From Pseudomonas sp. dw_358 (GTDB lineage Bacteria; Pseudomonadota; Gammaproteobacteria; Pseudomonadales; Pseudomonadaceae), in the NCBI RefSeq assembly GCF_018449655.1, contig NZ_JAAVUX010000021.1:31604-95603 (forward strand): DNA of 64,000 nt. Direction: 5' to 3'. Within the stretch, counting starts at the first letter, position 1; each line of letters begins with the position of its first letter. Positions 24,993-34,440 of the stretch are shown in pieces. Below the pieces are notes generated by a model. It was not told the DNA's origin, did no database searches, and saw only the letters and a list, made by a program, of their open reading frames with translations. A program made the translations under genes and the position numbers.

Positions 24993-26159
24993 ATGACCCC
25001 TCAACAGCACCCAGCCCCGCTCTATCTTGACTACGCCGCCACCACCCCCGTGGACGATCAGGTCATCAAGGCCATGGTGGAGTGCCTCGGTCAGGCGGGC
25101 AATTTCGGCAATCCGGCCTCCAGTTCCCATGCCTACGGCAGTCGCGCGCGCCAGGCGGTGGAGCAGGCGCGGCGCCAGGTGGCCGAGCTGGTCGGGGCCG
25201 ACGCCTGCGACATCATCTGGACGTCCGGCGCGACCGAATCCAACAATCTGGCAATCAAGGGCGTGCACCAGGCCGCCACCGGCCAACGCCGGCACATCAT
25301 TACCAGCGCCATCGAACACAAGGCCGTGATCGACACGGTCAAGCAGCTGGAATCTCTGGGCGCGCAGGTGACGTGGCTGCAACCCGATGCCCAGGGCCTG
25401 ATCCAACCCGCCGCCGTGGCCGCAGCCCTGCGCCCCGACACCCTGCTGGTGTCGCTGATGCTGATCAACAACGAACTGGGCACCTTGACCGACATCGCCC
25501 GTATCGGCGCCCTGGTGCGCGGGCATGGTGCGCTGCTGCATGTGGACGCTGCCCAGGCCAGCGGCAAGGTGGCCATCGACCTGCGCGGACTGGAGGTCGA
25601 TCTCATGTCGTTTTCGGCCCACAAGACTTACGGTCCCAAGGGGATTGGCGCTCTGTATGTCGGCCCGCGTGCCCGCGGGGCACTGGACGCACAGATCCAT
25701 GGCGGCGGCCACGAGCAAGGCATGCGCTCGGGCACCCTGGCTACCCACCAGATCGTTGGCATGGGCAGCGCCTTTGCGTTGGCTGGAGCAGTGCAGGCCG
25801 AGGAGCGAGAACGCATCCAGGCCCTGAGCCAAAGCTTTCGCAGCGCCTTGCTGGCCTTGCCGGGGGTGCGCCTGAATGGCTGTGGCGAACAACGCATCCC
25901 CCACACCATCAACCTGGCGATTGACCGCCCCGGCTTCAACGCCGCCAGCCTGAGCGGCGTGCTGGCGCTGTCGTCCACTTCGGCCTGCAACTCGGCCAGT
26001 GCCGCGCCCTCGCACGTGCTGCTGGCGCTGGGCCTGAGCCCGAGCCAGGCCTTGAGCAGCCTGCGCATCAGCCTGGGCCGTTATACCCGGACGGGGGATG
26101 TCGAGCGCGCCATCGAGCTTATCAGCAGCGCCCTGAGCGCACCGGCACCGCTTTGGTAA
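24993..26159 (+). CDS. Cysteine desulfurase (class V aminotransferase, NifS/IscS type)
   Basis: PLP enzyme of 388 residues that removes sulfur or selenium from (seleno)cysteine to leave alanine. It opens LYLDYAATTPVDDQV. H109 stacks on PLP (IEHKAVID), K211 forms the Schiff base (FSAHKTYGPKG), and C332 lies in the short active-site loop SSTSACNSAS, as in group I enzymes. The start is ATG 24993; an upstream frame of 19 codons is less convincing. No IscU, IscA or other Fe-S assembly genes are adjacent, so it is probably an accessory desulfurase under the divergent Lrp regulator. Confidence 0.92.
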   Translation: MTPQQHPAPLYLDYAATTPVDDQVIKAMVECLGQAGNFGNPASSSHAYGSRARQAVEQARRQVAELVGADACDIIWTSGATESNNLAIKGVHQAATGQRRHIITSAIEHKAVIDTVKQLESLGAQVTWLQPDAQGLIQPAAVAAALRPDTLLVSLMLINNELGTLTDIARIGALVRGHGALLHVDAAQASGKVAIDLRGLEVDLMSFSAHKTYGPKGIGALYVGPRARGALDAQIHGGGHEQGMRSGTLATHQIVGMGSAFALAGAVQAEERERIQALSQSFRSALLALPGVRLNGCGEQRIPHTINLAIDRPGFNAASLSGVLALSSTSACNSASAAPSHVLLALGLSPSQALSSLRISLGRYTRTGDVERAIELISSALSAPAPLW

Positions 26160-26165
26160 ACCCGC

Positions 26166-26543
26166 TCACTGCCCGCAATAACGCGCGTTCGGGGCACTGT
26201 TGCAGGCCTCGAACGCAGGCCGAGGCCGTGGTTCAGGGGGGGTCTTGGGCGGTTCGCTGATGGGAATTCGTTTGACGGTGTAGGTGTGCTTGACGTTGTA
26301 ACCCGACTGCAGAATCTTGATGGCCTTTTCGTTGACCTTCTGCGGGGTGTCGGCTTCGGGGTCAAGGCTGTAGAGCTTGGTATGCAACGTACTGGCTGCC
26401 CAGGTGGCACGGCCTTGCTCCGGCGCACAGGGGACTTGGGCAAAGGTCACCCGCCCTTCACGGTCGACGCACTTGAAGGCATCGGCCGCCGCCATGGCAA
26501 AAGGGGCCAGCGACAACGCCAGTGAAGCGATGAGTTTGATCAT
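26166..26543 (-). CDS. Secreted DUF4124-like protein
   Basis: Protein of 125 residues with a signal peptide (MIKLIASLALSLAPFAMAAA). The mature start, DAFKCVDREGRVTFAQVPCA, is the DUF4124 pattern of a cysteine-bracketed periplasmic motif. The middle is Lys/Thr-rich, a Pro-rich linker (EPPKTPPEPRPRP) follows, and two cysteines lie near the end (EACNSAPNARYCGQ). Function is unknown. It is convergent with the desulfurase gene. Confidence 0.8.
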   Translation of the reverse strand: MIKLIASLALSLAPFAMAAADAFKCVDREGRVTFAQVPCAPEQGRATWAASTLHTKLYSLDPEADTPQKVNEKAIKILQSGYNVKHTYTVKRIPISEPPKTPPEPRPRPAFEACNSAPNARYCGQ

Positions 26544-27143
26544 GAGAAACGTCCGTGTCAGTGGGCAATGCCATTATATCGACATCATTGCGGTACGCCC
26601 AGCGTTACCGACCACCGGCATGACAAGTTCGCCGGCAACAGGCATAGACCTCGGTCACATCATTGCAGACTTCAAGATCGCAGTCTTCAAGTAGTGGCTC
26701 ATAGCTACAACTGCACCGCTCATTTAGCCGGACGAACGGAATTCAACCAACCCGTCCGGCACTTCCGCGCCTGCGACAGAGAATTAAAACGCCCTGTGCC
26801 TTTACCGTCGACCTGTCAAACAGCCCGTTAAAAGAACGGAACACCGCAACAACTGTGGCGTAATGCCATAACTGCGCGGAGGGTCAACCTGCTGTTTAGT
26901 ACTGCCAAGGACGGGAGAAAACACCCTCCTCGCGAAAATAATACTATTTAAAACAAGGGGTTAATAATTATGACGTGACGTGATAGGCAATATGCCAATT
27001 CAGCGACCCAATAACTTTACAAACATTCAACTCGAAAGTATTCTCCATGATCTAGGTTGTTCCTGGCTGTTGGTTTCCTGTATGTCGTCTGGAAAGCACT
27101 GGATCTGCTCTTTCCGTACTGGACCCGAATAAGGATTTCGCCC
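26544..27143. other. 600-bp intergenic region
   Basis: No convincing ORF was found. It holds a possible hairpin (GCCGGACG/CGTCCGGC arms, 26727-26760) and an A/T-rich stretch near 26930-27000 that could be the acyltransferase promoter. A TTG-started in-frame extension of the acyltransferase begins at 27057 but lacks family features. Confidence 0.6.
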
Positions 27144-28193
27144 ATGCGACAGCATTTTCTTGACCCAAAGAAAAAAGATGTTGGGATAGATACCCTCCGA
27201 GGGCTTGCCCTGTTTCTGATGGTGGCAGGCCATGTGATCGGCGATTCAATGGACACCGGTATGCGCGTTGCCGACGATTCGACCCTGCGCTATCTGTACG
27301 AAACGCTGGTCTATGTGCGAATGCCCTTGTTCACGGCCATTTCCGGCTTTGTCTATGCGTTGCGGCCGTTGACCATGGACCGCCCGCTCAGCCCGTTTTT
27401 CCAGGGCAAGTTCCGTCGTATCGCCATACCGATGCTGGTGGTCTCCACCCTCTTCTTCATTTCCCAGGCGCTGATACCCAACACCAACAATCCGCCGCAA
27501 TGGGCGGACATGTACCGAATCTACTTCTTCGGTTATGCGCATTTCTGGTTCCTGCAGTCGATCCTGTGCATCTTTGCTCTGATTGCGGTATTGGAAAAAG
27601 CCGGCTTGCTGCTGTCGCTCAAACAGTTTGGCGTGGTGGGGGCCCTCTCGTTGATCGCCGCCTATAACTATGATCAGTTCCCCGAACTGTTCAGCATGGA
27701 CCGGGCGGTCCACCTGCTGCCTTTCTTCCTGCTGGGCCTGGGCGTCAACCGCTTTCGCGACCTGTTCGTCACGCCTTCGCTGAAGGCCATGATCGGCGCC
27801 GTGTTGGTGGCCATGGTGGTCCTTGACCAAGGCTATTTGCTGGGCCGCTTCAACTTCAGCGACCCGCAACTGCAGGTACTGGGTACCGCGATGGGCCTGA
27901 CCGCCATCTACACCCTGATCACCCAGCGGCGCTACTTCGCGCCCTTGGCGTGGCTCGGCGGCAACTCGTTCGAGATCTACCTGTTCCATGTGTTCGGCAC
28001 GGCGGGCGGTCGAATACTGCTCAACAAGCTGAACATCCACTCCACCGGCCTGACGTTTCTGGTCAGCATGACCTGCGGCCTGGTCTTGCCGGTGCTGCTG
28101 AAAAAGGCCGTGGGCCGCATGAGCCTGCTCAACCTGGCGCTGTTCGGCACCGAGGTCCCAAAGGCACGACCCCTTAAGGTCGTGACCACCTGA
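27144..28193 (+). CDS. Acyltransferase 3 family membrane protein
   Basis: Integral inner-membrane O-acyltransferase-like protein of 349 residues with about ten hydrophobic segments. The family signature is at the N-terminus: DTLRGLALFLMVAGHVIG with the catalytic-type histidine. MPLFTAISGFVYALRPL and the late SFEIYLFHVFG are also typical. The start ATG 27144 has AAGGA upstream and puts the signature at the usual distance. Members acetylate or succinylate surface glycans; the acceptor is not predictable here. It is convergent with the GGDEF-EAL gene. Confidence 0.9.
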   Translation: MRQHFLDPKKKDVGIDTLRGLALFLMVAGHVIGDSMDTGMRVADDSTLRYLYETLVYVRMPLFTAISGFVYALRPLTMDRPLSPFFQGKFRRIAIPMLVVSTLFFISQALIPNTNNPPQWADMYRIYFFGYAHFWFLQSILCIFALIAVLEKAGLLLSLKQFGVVGALSLIAAYNYDQFPELFSMDRAVHLLPFFLLGLGVNRFRDLFVTPSLKAMIGAVLVAMVVLDQGYLLGRFNFSDPQLQVLGTAMGLTAIYTLITQRRYFAPLAWLGGNSFEIYLFHVFGTAGGRILLNKLNIHSTGLTFLVSMTCGLVLPVLLKKAVGRMSLLNLALFGTEVPKARPLKVVTT

Positions 28194-28202
28194 ATCCACG
28201 GT

Positions 28203-30170
28203 TCAGGCAAGATCCCGTTCCAGCCAGGTCAAGGTCTGGCTGAACGGGATAGGCACCGAAAACAGATACCCCTGCACCCAGGTGCAACCGAGGCTGCGCA
28301 AGGCAGCCATTTCGGCTGCCGTTTCCACCCCTTCCACCACGCAGCCCAGCGCCATGTCCTGGCTCAGGGCGATGAGTGATTTGACGATCTTGTAACTGGC
28401 CGGCTTCTGATGAATATCGGTCACGAAACTGCGATCGATCTTCAACTTGGTCAAGGCCAGCGCGTGCAACTGGCTGAGGCTGGAATAGCCGGTACCGAAA
28501 TCATCCAGCGAGATCCCGCAGCCCAGGCGTCGGAAGCTGCCGATCGCATTCTGTACCTGGACAATGTCCTGCATGATTGCGGTCTCGGTGATTTCCAGGT
28601 CCAGCCGTGCGGCATCGAAATCACTGCTGGCGATCACATCGACAATGGCCTGTACACTGCCCGGCGACGCACAATCGTGGGCCGACAGATTAAACGCCAG
28701 ACGCACGTCGCCAGGCCAGGCTGCCGCGGCCTGCAGGGCTTTGCGCAACAGCGGCAGGGTCAAGTGGGTGATCAAACCGATGTGCTCGGCCACCGGAATG
28801 AAGCGCGCCGGGGACACCGCGCCCAACTCGGGGCTGGTCCACCGCGCCAGGGCTTCGAATGCCACGGTACGGCCGGTGACGCAATCGAGGATAGGCTGGA
28901 ACAGCACATGAAATTCCTCATCCAGATCAGCCTTGCGCAGCGCCTGCTCGGTCATGGCATCGCGATGCAGTTGCTCGTGCTGCCGGGGAGAGAAAAGGCA
29001 CATGCTGCCGGCGTTGTGACGTTTGCTCTGGTACAGCGCATAGTCGGCGAACTCATAGACCTCGGTCGCACTGCTGGCCATGTCCGGCCAAGTGGCGATA
29101 CCCAGCGAGGCACCGATCAAAATCGGCACATCCACCAACTGAAAGGGCACTTGCAGGCGGGCGCAGATGGCCTGCCCGACCACATGCAGCGCGTCATCAT
29201 CGCGCCCGTCGGTGAAGATCAGGGCAAACTCGTCGCCTCCCAGCCGCGCCACGTGGGTATGGGCATCGGCCAACTCGGCCAGGCGCTGGCCCACCTGAAT
29301 CAGCAGGCGGTCACCCACGCTGTGGCCATACAGGTCGTTCACCGGCTTGAACCCGTCCAGGTCGAGGATGCCCACTGCCAACCGAAGCCCCTCACGCTGC
29401 GCCCGTTGCAGTGCCATGTCCAGGGAGCTGAAGAACTGCCGGCGATTGGGCAGCCCGGTCAGGCTGTCCTCGTTGGCCAGACGCAAATTCTCGTTGCTCA
29501 ACTTGGCGGTGCGGGACTGCATGTTGACCAGGCTGGTGAAGTCTCGATAGTGGTTCTGCAGCACCACCAGCAAGGCGCCGGACACCAGCACGATGTTCAC
29601 CGCCGTGGCGATGAACGTGGGATTTCGGGTGGAGGCAAAAAAGATCACGAAGGCCGTGTTGACCACCGCCGTAACGATCAATGCCGCCGGACGCAGATGC
29701 ATCATGCAGAAAATGCAGACGATCACCGTGATCGCCATGAAAAACGCCACATGAGCCTGGGCGTAGCTGTCGCCATAGGGGTAGAGCGACAGCGACCACC
29801 CGGCAAAGGCCGCCGCGATAATGGGTGCGAGCCGATTGGTGCGGGTCAGGATATGAATGATCTGCGCGGTTTCCGGGGTCAGGCCGTACAGGCGCCGCCA
29901 CATCAAGGCACGCCGCAGGCTGACCACGGTGAGCACGCAGGGCACGCCAATGGTCAGCCACCAGGGCGCCGTGCTCATGTGGGTGGCGGCCAGGGCCCAG
30001 GTGTTGACCAGCAGAATGATGTACATCAAGGGTAACTGCCGGGCCAGGGCCAGGTATTGCGCCTTGAGCAATTCAGGGTTGTCGATCGGGGGCGCCGTCA
30101 GCCGCCGCACTATTTGTGTAATGACTGCAATCATTGTGAGCATCTCGAACCGGCGGTGGGACCGCTGCAT
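28203..30170 (-). CDS. Membrane GGDEF-EAL cyclic-di-GMP protein
   Basis: Bifunctional-type protein of 655 residues. About five or six membrane helices span residues 45-205. The GGDEF motif is intact at 311-315 (RLGGDEFALIF), but the RxxD inhibitory site is absent. The EAL motif is at 439-441 (AFEALARW), with DDFGTGYSSL and KIDRSFVTDI, so both catalytic halves look competent. It could make or break cyclic-di-GMP. The true start may be an internal ATG at 30143 or 30134, since no clear ribosome site precedes 30170. Confidence 0.92.
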   Translation of the reverse strand: MQRSHRRFEMLTMIAVITQIVRRLTAPPIDNPELLKAQYLALARQLPLMYIILLVNTWALAATHMSTAPWWLTIGVPCVLTVVSLRRALMWRRLYGLTPETAQIIHILTRTNRLAPIIAAAFAGWSLSLYPYGDSYAQAHVAFFMAITVIVCIFCMMHLRPAALIVTAVVNTAFVIFFASTRNPTFIATAVNIVLVSGALLVVLQNHYRDFTSLVNMQSRTAKLSNENLRLANEDSLTGLPNRRQFFSSLDMALQRAQREGLRLAVGILDLDGFKPVNDLYGHSVGDRLLIQVGQRLAELADAHTHVARLGGDEFALIFTDGRDDDALHVVGQAICARLQVPFQLVDVPILIGASLGIATWPDMASSATEVYEFADYALYQSKRHNAGSMCLFSPRQHEQLHRDAMTEQALRKADLDEEFHVLFQPILDCVTGRTVAFEALARWTSPELGAVSPARFIPVAEHIGLITHLTLPLLRKALQAAAAWPGDVRLAFNLSAHDCASPGSVQAIVDVIASSDFDAARLDLEITETAIMQDIVQVQNAIGSFRRLGCGISLDDFGTGYSSLSQLHALALTKLKIDRSFVTDIHQKPASYKIVKSLIALSQDMALGCVVEGVETAAEMAALRSLGCTWVQGYLFSVPIPFSQTLTWLERDLA

Positions 30171-30497
30171 GAAATGTCATCGATGGCGGCGATCATCGAC
30201 ACCCCGTAACTTTTGCGATCACACCCTGTGTCGGCCCGTCCGCCTCTTTCTGAAGGGTGCAAAGCCAGTCTTGGAGCTTTGTGCCCAGCCCTGACAAAAA
30301 GCCATAGCAGATAGCCACCAAGCTAGGTACATTGGGCAAGCGACCGCGGTTTTTCCGGAAAGTTTCACCGCGGACTGTCCACTGATTAAAGTTTGCCCGC
30401 CGAGGGCCGATCCAGAGGTGCCTGCCATAGATAGCTGCGAGCCTCCATTCGCTCTCGACCACCACGCAACACTCAGGGTTTTCCAAGGATTACCAGC
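30171..30497. other. 327-bp intergenic region
   Basis: It separates the divergent GGDEF-EAL gene and the 190-residue protein. No ORF, repeat or clear operator was recognised. Confidence 0.6.
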
Positions 30498-31070
30498 ATG
30501 CAAGTGACCGTTAAAGAGCTGATGGCGAGCCCCCGCGCCTGGTTGAAGTTGTGGAACTGCCGGACCGATCGCTACCACGGCTGGTTTACGGTGGTGCGCT
30601 GCGCGGTGCTGTTGGGTTTTGCCGGGCTGATCCAGAGCCTGTTCTTTCAGTTGAATATGCCTTCGCTGCAAGACATGCAATCCACCCGAGCCCACACCCA
30701 GCTGGTGCGCAGCATGAACCCGCACCTGTTTACCCTGCAGGTGCGGGTCAACGAGCACCTCTACCCCGTGGACGGGGCCTGCGGCGGTTATCGCCATGAC
30801 CAATCGAATTTCAGCGGTCATGAAGACGTAAGGGTCTGGCAGGCGGCTGGCAAGGTCTATCAGTTGACCACCCTGGCCGGCGAAATCTACCGCGCCAACA
30901 GCGAAGCGGCCCCCTGCACCCTGGAAAACGGCCTGGAGTGGGCCGAGCGCCGCGCAGAGTTGTCCGCGTGGCTGGCGTTTGCCGGTTTGCTGGTGGCGCT
31001 GTTCGCGGCCTGGCGCATCAGTGCGCTGTTCGAATACGACGAGAGCCGCGAAGCCGGCGCCGAGGCGTGA
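30498..31070 (+). CDS. Two-helix inner-membrane protein, unknown function
   Basis: Protein of 190 residues, not assigned to a family. The first transmembrane segment is at about 34-50 (VVRCAVLLGFAGLIQSLFF). A periplasmic loop of about 100 residues contains two cysteines (DGACGGY and EAAPCTLEN). The second segment is near 160-178 (AWLAFAGLLVALFAAWRI), followed by a short charged tail. AAGGATT upstream supports the start. No functional clue from neighbours. Confidence 0.75.
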   Translation: MQVTVKELMASPRAWLKLWNCRTDRYHGWFTVVRCAVLLGFAGLIQSLFFQLNMPSLQDMQSTRAHTQLVRSMNPHLFTLQVRVNEHLYPVDGACGGYRHDQSNFSGHEDVRVWQAAGKVYQLTTLAGEIYRANSEAAPCTLENGLEWAERRAELSAWLAFAGLLVALFAAWRISALFEYDESREAGAEA

Positions 31071-31082
31071 GGCAGCCATTCA

Positions 31083-31442
31083 TCACAGGCAGGTGGCCAA
31101 GGCCGCCAGGCGCTTGCCGGTGACTTCGCTGCTCTGGGCCGGCGCATAAAAGGTGATGCTGGCCCCGGCCCCGGCCGCTTTCACATCGGCGAGATAAGCC
31201 GCTTCCCGGGTGTAAACGGTCAGCACACCGTCGGCGCCCTTGTTCAGGTAGGCATTGGCATCGATCCCGAACATCGCATCGTTCTGCCAGGAAAATTCCA
31301 CGCATTCTGCCACGCGCAACGCTGGCTTCTCGCTGCTCAGCACCCGGGTCGGGCCACCCGCCCGGGTGCTGGTCATGTTGTGGCCGACGCAACCGCCCAA
31401 TGAAAGACACAGCCCCAGAAGGCCCAGGGGAAATTTGTGCAT
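31083..31442 (-). CDS. Small predicted lipoprotein
   Basis: Protein of 119 residues from MHKFPLGLLGL, chosen because a signal sequence with a lipobox (LSLGGC) follows directly and AGGAA lies upstream. The mature part (ECVEFSWQNDAMFGIDANAY, then SITFYAPAQSSEVTGKRL) matches no family I can name. It is probably lipid-anchored in the envelope. It is convergent with the preceding membrane protein gene. Confidence 0.78.
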   Translation of the reverse strand: MHKFPLGLLGLCLSLGGCVGHNMTSTRAGGPTRVLSSEKPALRVAECVEFSWQNDAMFGIDANAYLNKGADGVLTVYTREAAYLADVKAAGAGASITFYAPAQSSEVTGKRLAALATCL

Positions 31443-31484
31443 GAACAGATTCCTTGGCGAAAGCGCGCACTCTAGCATCCCCGC

Positions 31485-31769
31485 TCAGCCACCGCTGGAG
31501 CGTCGACCGTCGCGATTGGCGCGCATTTCGATGCGCAATTCGGCGATCAGATTGGAAATGGCGCGCACTGTCGTCAAGGACGCGGTCTGAATCCCGGTGG
31601 CCAACAGGTACACATGCTCGGTCTGCGGGCCGGCCACCTTGACCGTCATCGAGCCATCGGGGGCAATGGTGCACTGGCACTGCAAGGGCAGGAATGCGGA
31701 TTCGATGATCTGACGCAGTTCAAGATGGGAAATCATGGCGGCAGCGTTCTTGTGATTATTCGAAGTCAT
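31485..31769 (-). CDS. DUF1652 protein
   Basis: Small cytosolic protein of about 94 residues from MTSNNHKNAAA; the conserved part starts at an internal ATG at 31736 (MISHLELRQIIESAFLPLQC). DGSMTV and LLATGIQTASLTTVRAISN are the other DUF1652 landmarks, and the family is characteristic of Pseudomonas. Function is unknown. Either start is possible, as ribosome sites are weak. Confidence 0.82.
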   Translation of the reverse strand: MTSNNHKNAAAMISHLELRQIIESAFLPLQCQCTIAPDGSMTVKVAGPQTEHVYLLATGIQTASLTTVRAISNLIAELRIEMRANRDGRRSSGG

Positions 31770-31971
31770 CCGCGAGTGTAGTCGAGGATCCATTTTTCCA
31801 GTGACCGACGGCAGTGGCGAGGGGTTCAATAAAAGCATGCAGATGAAGCTTTGCATCGACCCCTCGGCTGGCCCTTTTCGTCCATGGGGTTTTGCCCTAT
31901 ATTCGCGCCGCCACCGGCACGCCATATCCCCGCATCAACATCTGTTTCAGCAGCAAGAGGCCTCCGCGTTC

Positions 31972-32538
31972 ATGTCCGAGCAGTACGAAGTTCCCAGCCC
32001 CCATGAACACCACGTGGAACACGCCCACGCCAGCGGTGATGGCTTTGCCAGCAAGATTGCGGTGATGACGGCGATCATGGCCACCCTCGGTGCGCTGCTC
32101 AGCTACCAGGCCGGTTCCACCGAAAGCGAGGCGGCGATGGACAAGAACAATGCGGCCATCGTCAAGACCGAGGCGTCCAACCAATGGAACTACTATCAGG
32201 CCAAGTCCAGCCGGCAGAACCTCGCCGACCTCGCCAGCCACATTCCAGGGATGGATGCCAGCCACTATCAGGGCGAAGCAGAGCGCTACAAGACCGACAA
32301 GGAAGCGGCACGCAAGAAAGCCGAGGAGCTGGAAGCCCAGGCCCATGAGTGGGACGAAAAATCCGAACAGATCCTGCATTCGCACCACCGCTGGGCGCAG
32401 GCGATGACGGCGATTCAGGTGGCCATTTCCCTGGCGGCCATGACCCTGCTCACCCGCAAGGAATGGCTGGAGAAACTGTCGCTGGGTGCGGCGGGTCTGA
32501 GTCTGGTACTGGGCCTGCTGGCCTACCTGAACATCTGA
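31972..32538 (+). CDS. DUF4337 membrane protein
   Basis: Protein of 188 residues from MSEQYEVPSPHEHH. A His-rich N-terminus is followed by a first hydrophobic helix (IAVMTAIMATLGALLSYQAG). A long charged helical or coiled-coil segment (YKTDKEAARKKAEELEAQAH) and two C-terminal helices (AMTAIQVAISLAAMTLL and LGAAGLSLVLGLLAYL) complete it. This matches DUF4337. Function is unknown. The ABC exporter gene starts 18 bp later, so co-transcription is likely. Confidence 0.85.
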   Translation: MSEQYEVPSPHEHHVEHAHASGDGFASKIAVMTAIMATLGALLSYQAGSTESEAAMDKNNAAIVKTEASNQWNYYQAKSSRQNLADLASHIPGMDASHYQGEAERYKTDKEAARKKAEELEAQAHEWDEKSEQILHSHHRWAQAMTAIQVAISLAAMTLLTRKEWLEKLSLGAAGLSLVLGLLAYLNI

Positions 32539-32556
32539 CCACTACCTGAGGCGTCC

Positions 32557-34368
32557 ATGGCTTTCTACCCCCGGTTCAAAGCCTTCACTGCACAGAGCCA
32601 CCGCGCGCTGGGACTGGTCTGGAGCACCTCGCGCGGGTTGTTCATGGGGCTGGTGCTCGCCACCCTGCTGGCCGGTGTGCTGCCCGCTCTCGCGGCGTGG
32701 CTGGGCCAGCGCATCGTCGACGCGGTGCTGGCCGCCATGCAACTGCACAGTGCCCAAGGCAATGCGCCGCTCTGGCCGGTGCTGCGCTGGGTACTGGCGG
32801 AAGCGGCAGTGCTCGCCCTGCTGGCCGCGAGCCAGCGCGCGCTGTCGGTTCAGCAGGCGCTTCTGCGGGTGCAGCTGGGGCAGAAGGTCAACTTGTTGAT
32901 CCTCGAAAAGGCCCAGCAGCTGTCCCTGCTGCAATTCGAGAATTCCGAATTCTATGACCGCCTGGTGCGCGTGCGCCGGGAGGCCTCGACCCGGCCGCTG
33001 GGGCTGGTGACCCGCTCGCTGGGGCTGGTGCAGAACCTCATCTCGCTGCTGAGTTTCGCCGTGCTGCTGGTGCATTTCTCGCCCTGGGCCCTGGTGATTC
33101 TGGTGGTGGGCGCCCTGCCGGTGTTCTTTGCCGAGGCGCACTTTTCCGGCGACGCCTTTCGCCTGTTCTCCCGCCGCGCGCCCGAGACCCGGCGCCAGAC
33201 GTACATCGAAACGCTGCTGTCCCACGAGGCCAACATCAAGGAGGTCAAGCTGTTCGGCTTTGCCGAGCGGCTGCTGCAGCGCTACCGCGATACCTTCCAG
33301 CGCTTGTATGTGGAGGACCGCCGCCTGACCCTGCGCCGCGATAGCTGGGGGTTCGGCCTCGGCCTGCTGGGCACGGCCGCTTTCTACCTGGCCTATGCCT
33401 GGGTGGTGGTGGACACCATCGACGGGCGCACCACCCTCGGCCAGATGACCATGTACCTGGTGCTGTTCAAGCAAGGCCAGGCCGCCATCAGCGCCAGCCT
33501 CGCCGCCATCGGCGGGCTGTATGAAGACGGCCTGTACTTGTCCGATCTCTATGAATACCTGGCCCAGCCGGTGGGCGTCAGCCGCGGCGAGCTGACCGAG
33601 GGCCGCCACCCCGGCGATGGCCTGCGGTGTGAAGACCTCAGCTTCAGCTACCCCGGCGCCAGCCGCGCGACCCTGGCCGGCATCGACCTGCACCTGCGCC
33701 CTGGACAGAGCCTGGCGCTGGTGGGCGAAAACGGTTCGGGCAAGACCACCCTGATCAAGCTGCTCACCCGCCTCTACCCGCCGGACGGCGGGCGCATCCT
33801 GCTCGATGGCAGCGACCTGCAAGACTGGCAGGAAGACGCCCTGCGCCGGCGCATTGGCGTGATCTTCCAGGACTTTCTACGCTACCAGTTCACCGCCGGA
33901 GAAAACCTGGGCGTGGGTGACGTCGACGCCTTCGATGATCAGGCGCGCTGGCGCGAGGCCGCGCGCCAAGGCACTGCGGCCGAGTTCATCGAAGGTCTGG
34001 AGCACGGCTACGCCACCCAGTTGGGCCGCTGGTTCGCCGACGGCCAGGAGCTCTCCGGCGGCCAATGGCAAAAAATCGCGCTGTCTCGCGCCTACATGCG
34101 CCGTGAGGCCGATCTGTTGATTCTCGACGAACCCACTGCGGCGCTGGATGCCAACGCGGAAGCCGCGGTGTTCGAGCATTTCCGCGCCCACGCCAAGAGC
34201 CGCATGACGCTGCTGATTTCCCACCGCTTCTCCAGCGTGCGCAGTGCCGACCACATCATCGTGCTGGAGCACGGGCGCATTCTTGAACGGGGCGATCACG
34301 CCAGCCTGATGGCGGCGTCTGGGCGCTATGCCCAGTTGTTCGATTTGCAGGCACAGGGTTATCGCTAG
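32557..34368 (+). CDS. Fused ABC exporter (permease-ATPase half-transporter)
   Basis: Half-transporter of 603 residues, presumably a homodimer. The N-terminal membrane domain has about six helices to residue 320 (ATLLAGVLPALAAWLGQRIV, SLLSFAVLLVHFSPWALVIL). The ATPase domain has Walker A GENGSGKTT, signature LSGGQ, Walker B LLILDEPTAALD and the switch histidine in LISHRF. Substrate is unknown; the family exports lipids, peptides or drugs. It follows the DUF4337 gene by 18 bp. Confidence 0.93.
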   Translation: MAFYPRFKAFTAQSHRALGLVWSTSRGLFMGLVLATLLAGVLPALAAWLGQRIVDAVLAAMQLHSAQGNAPLWPVLRWVLAEAAVLALLAASQRALSVQQALLRVQLGQKVNLLILEKAQQLSLLQFENSEFYDRLVRVRREASTRPLGLVTRSLGLVQNLISLLSFAVLLVHFSPWALVILVVGALPVFFAEAHFSGDAFRLFSRRAPETRRQTYIETLLSHEANIKEVKLFGFAERLLQRYRDTFQRLYVEDRRLTLRRDSWGFGLGLLGTAAFYLAYAWVVVDTIDGRTTLGQMTMYLVLFKQGQAAISASLAAIGGLYEDGLYLSDLYEYLAQPVGVSRGELTEGRHPGDGLRCEDLSFSYPGASRATLAGIDLHLRPGQSLALVGENGSGKTTLIKLLTRLYPPDGGRILLDGSDLQDWQEDALRRRIGVIFQDFLRYQFTAGENLGVGDVDAFDDQARWREAARQGTAAEFIEGLEHGYATQLGRWFADGQELSGGQWQKIALSRAYMRREADLLILDEPTAALDANAEAAVFEHFRAHAKSRMTLLISHRFSSVRSADHIIVLEHGRILERGDHASLMAASGRYAQLFDLQAQGYR

Positions 34369-34440
34369 TCGAAAAGCGGATGAAACCGGTTTCAGCGTCT
34401 AGTCTTTCAATGAACCCATTCATTGATGAGGATGAACTGA

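Noticed and set aside
30219..31079. Minus-strand frame of 286 codons
   Set aside because: Antisense to the two-helix membrane protein, which has a ribosome site and clear hydrophobic segments.
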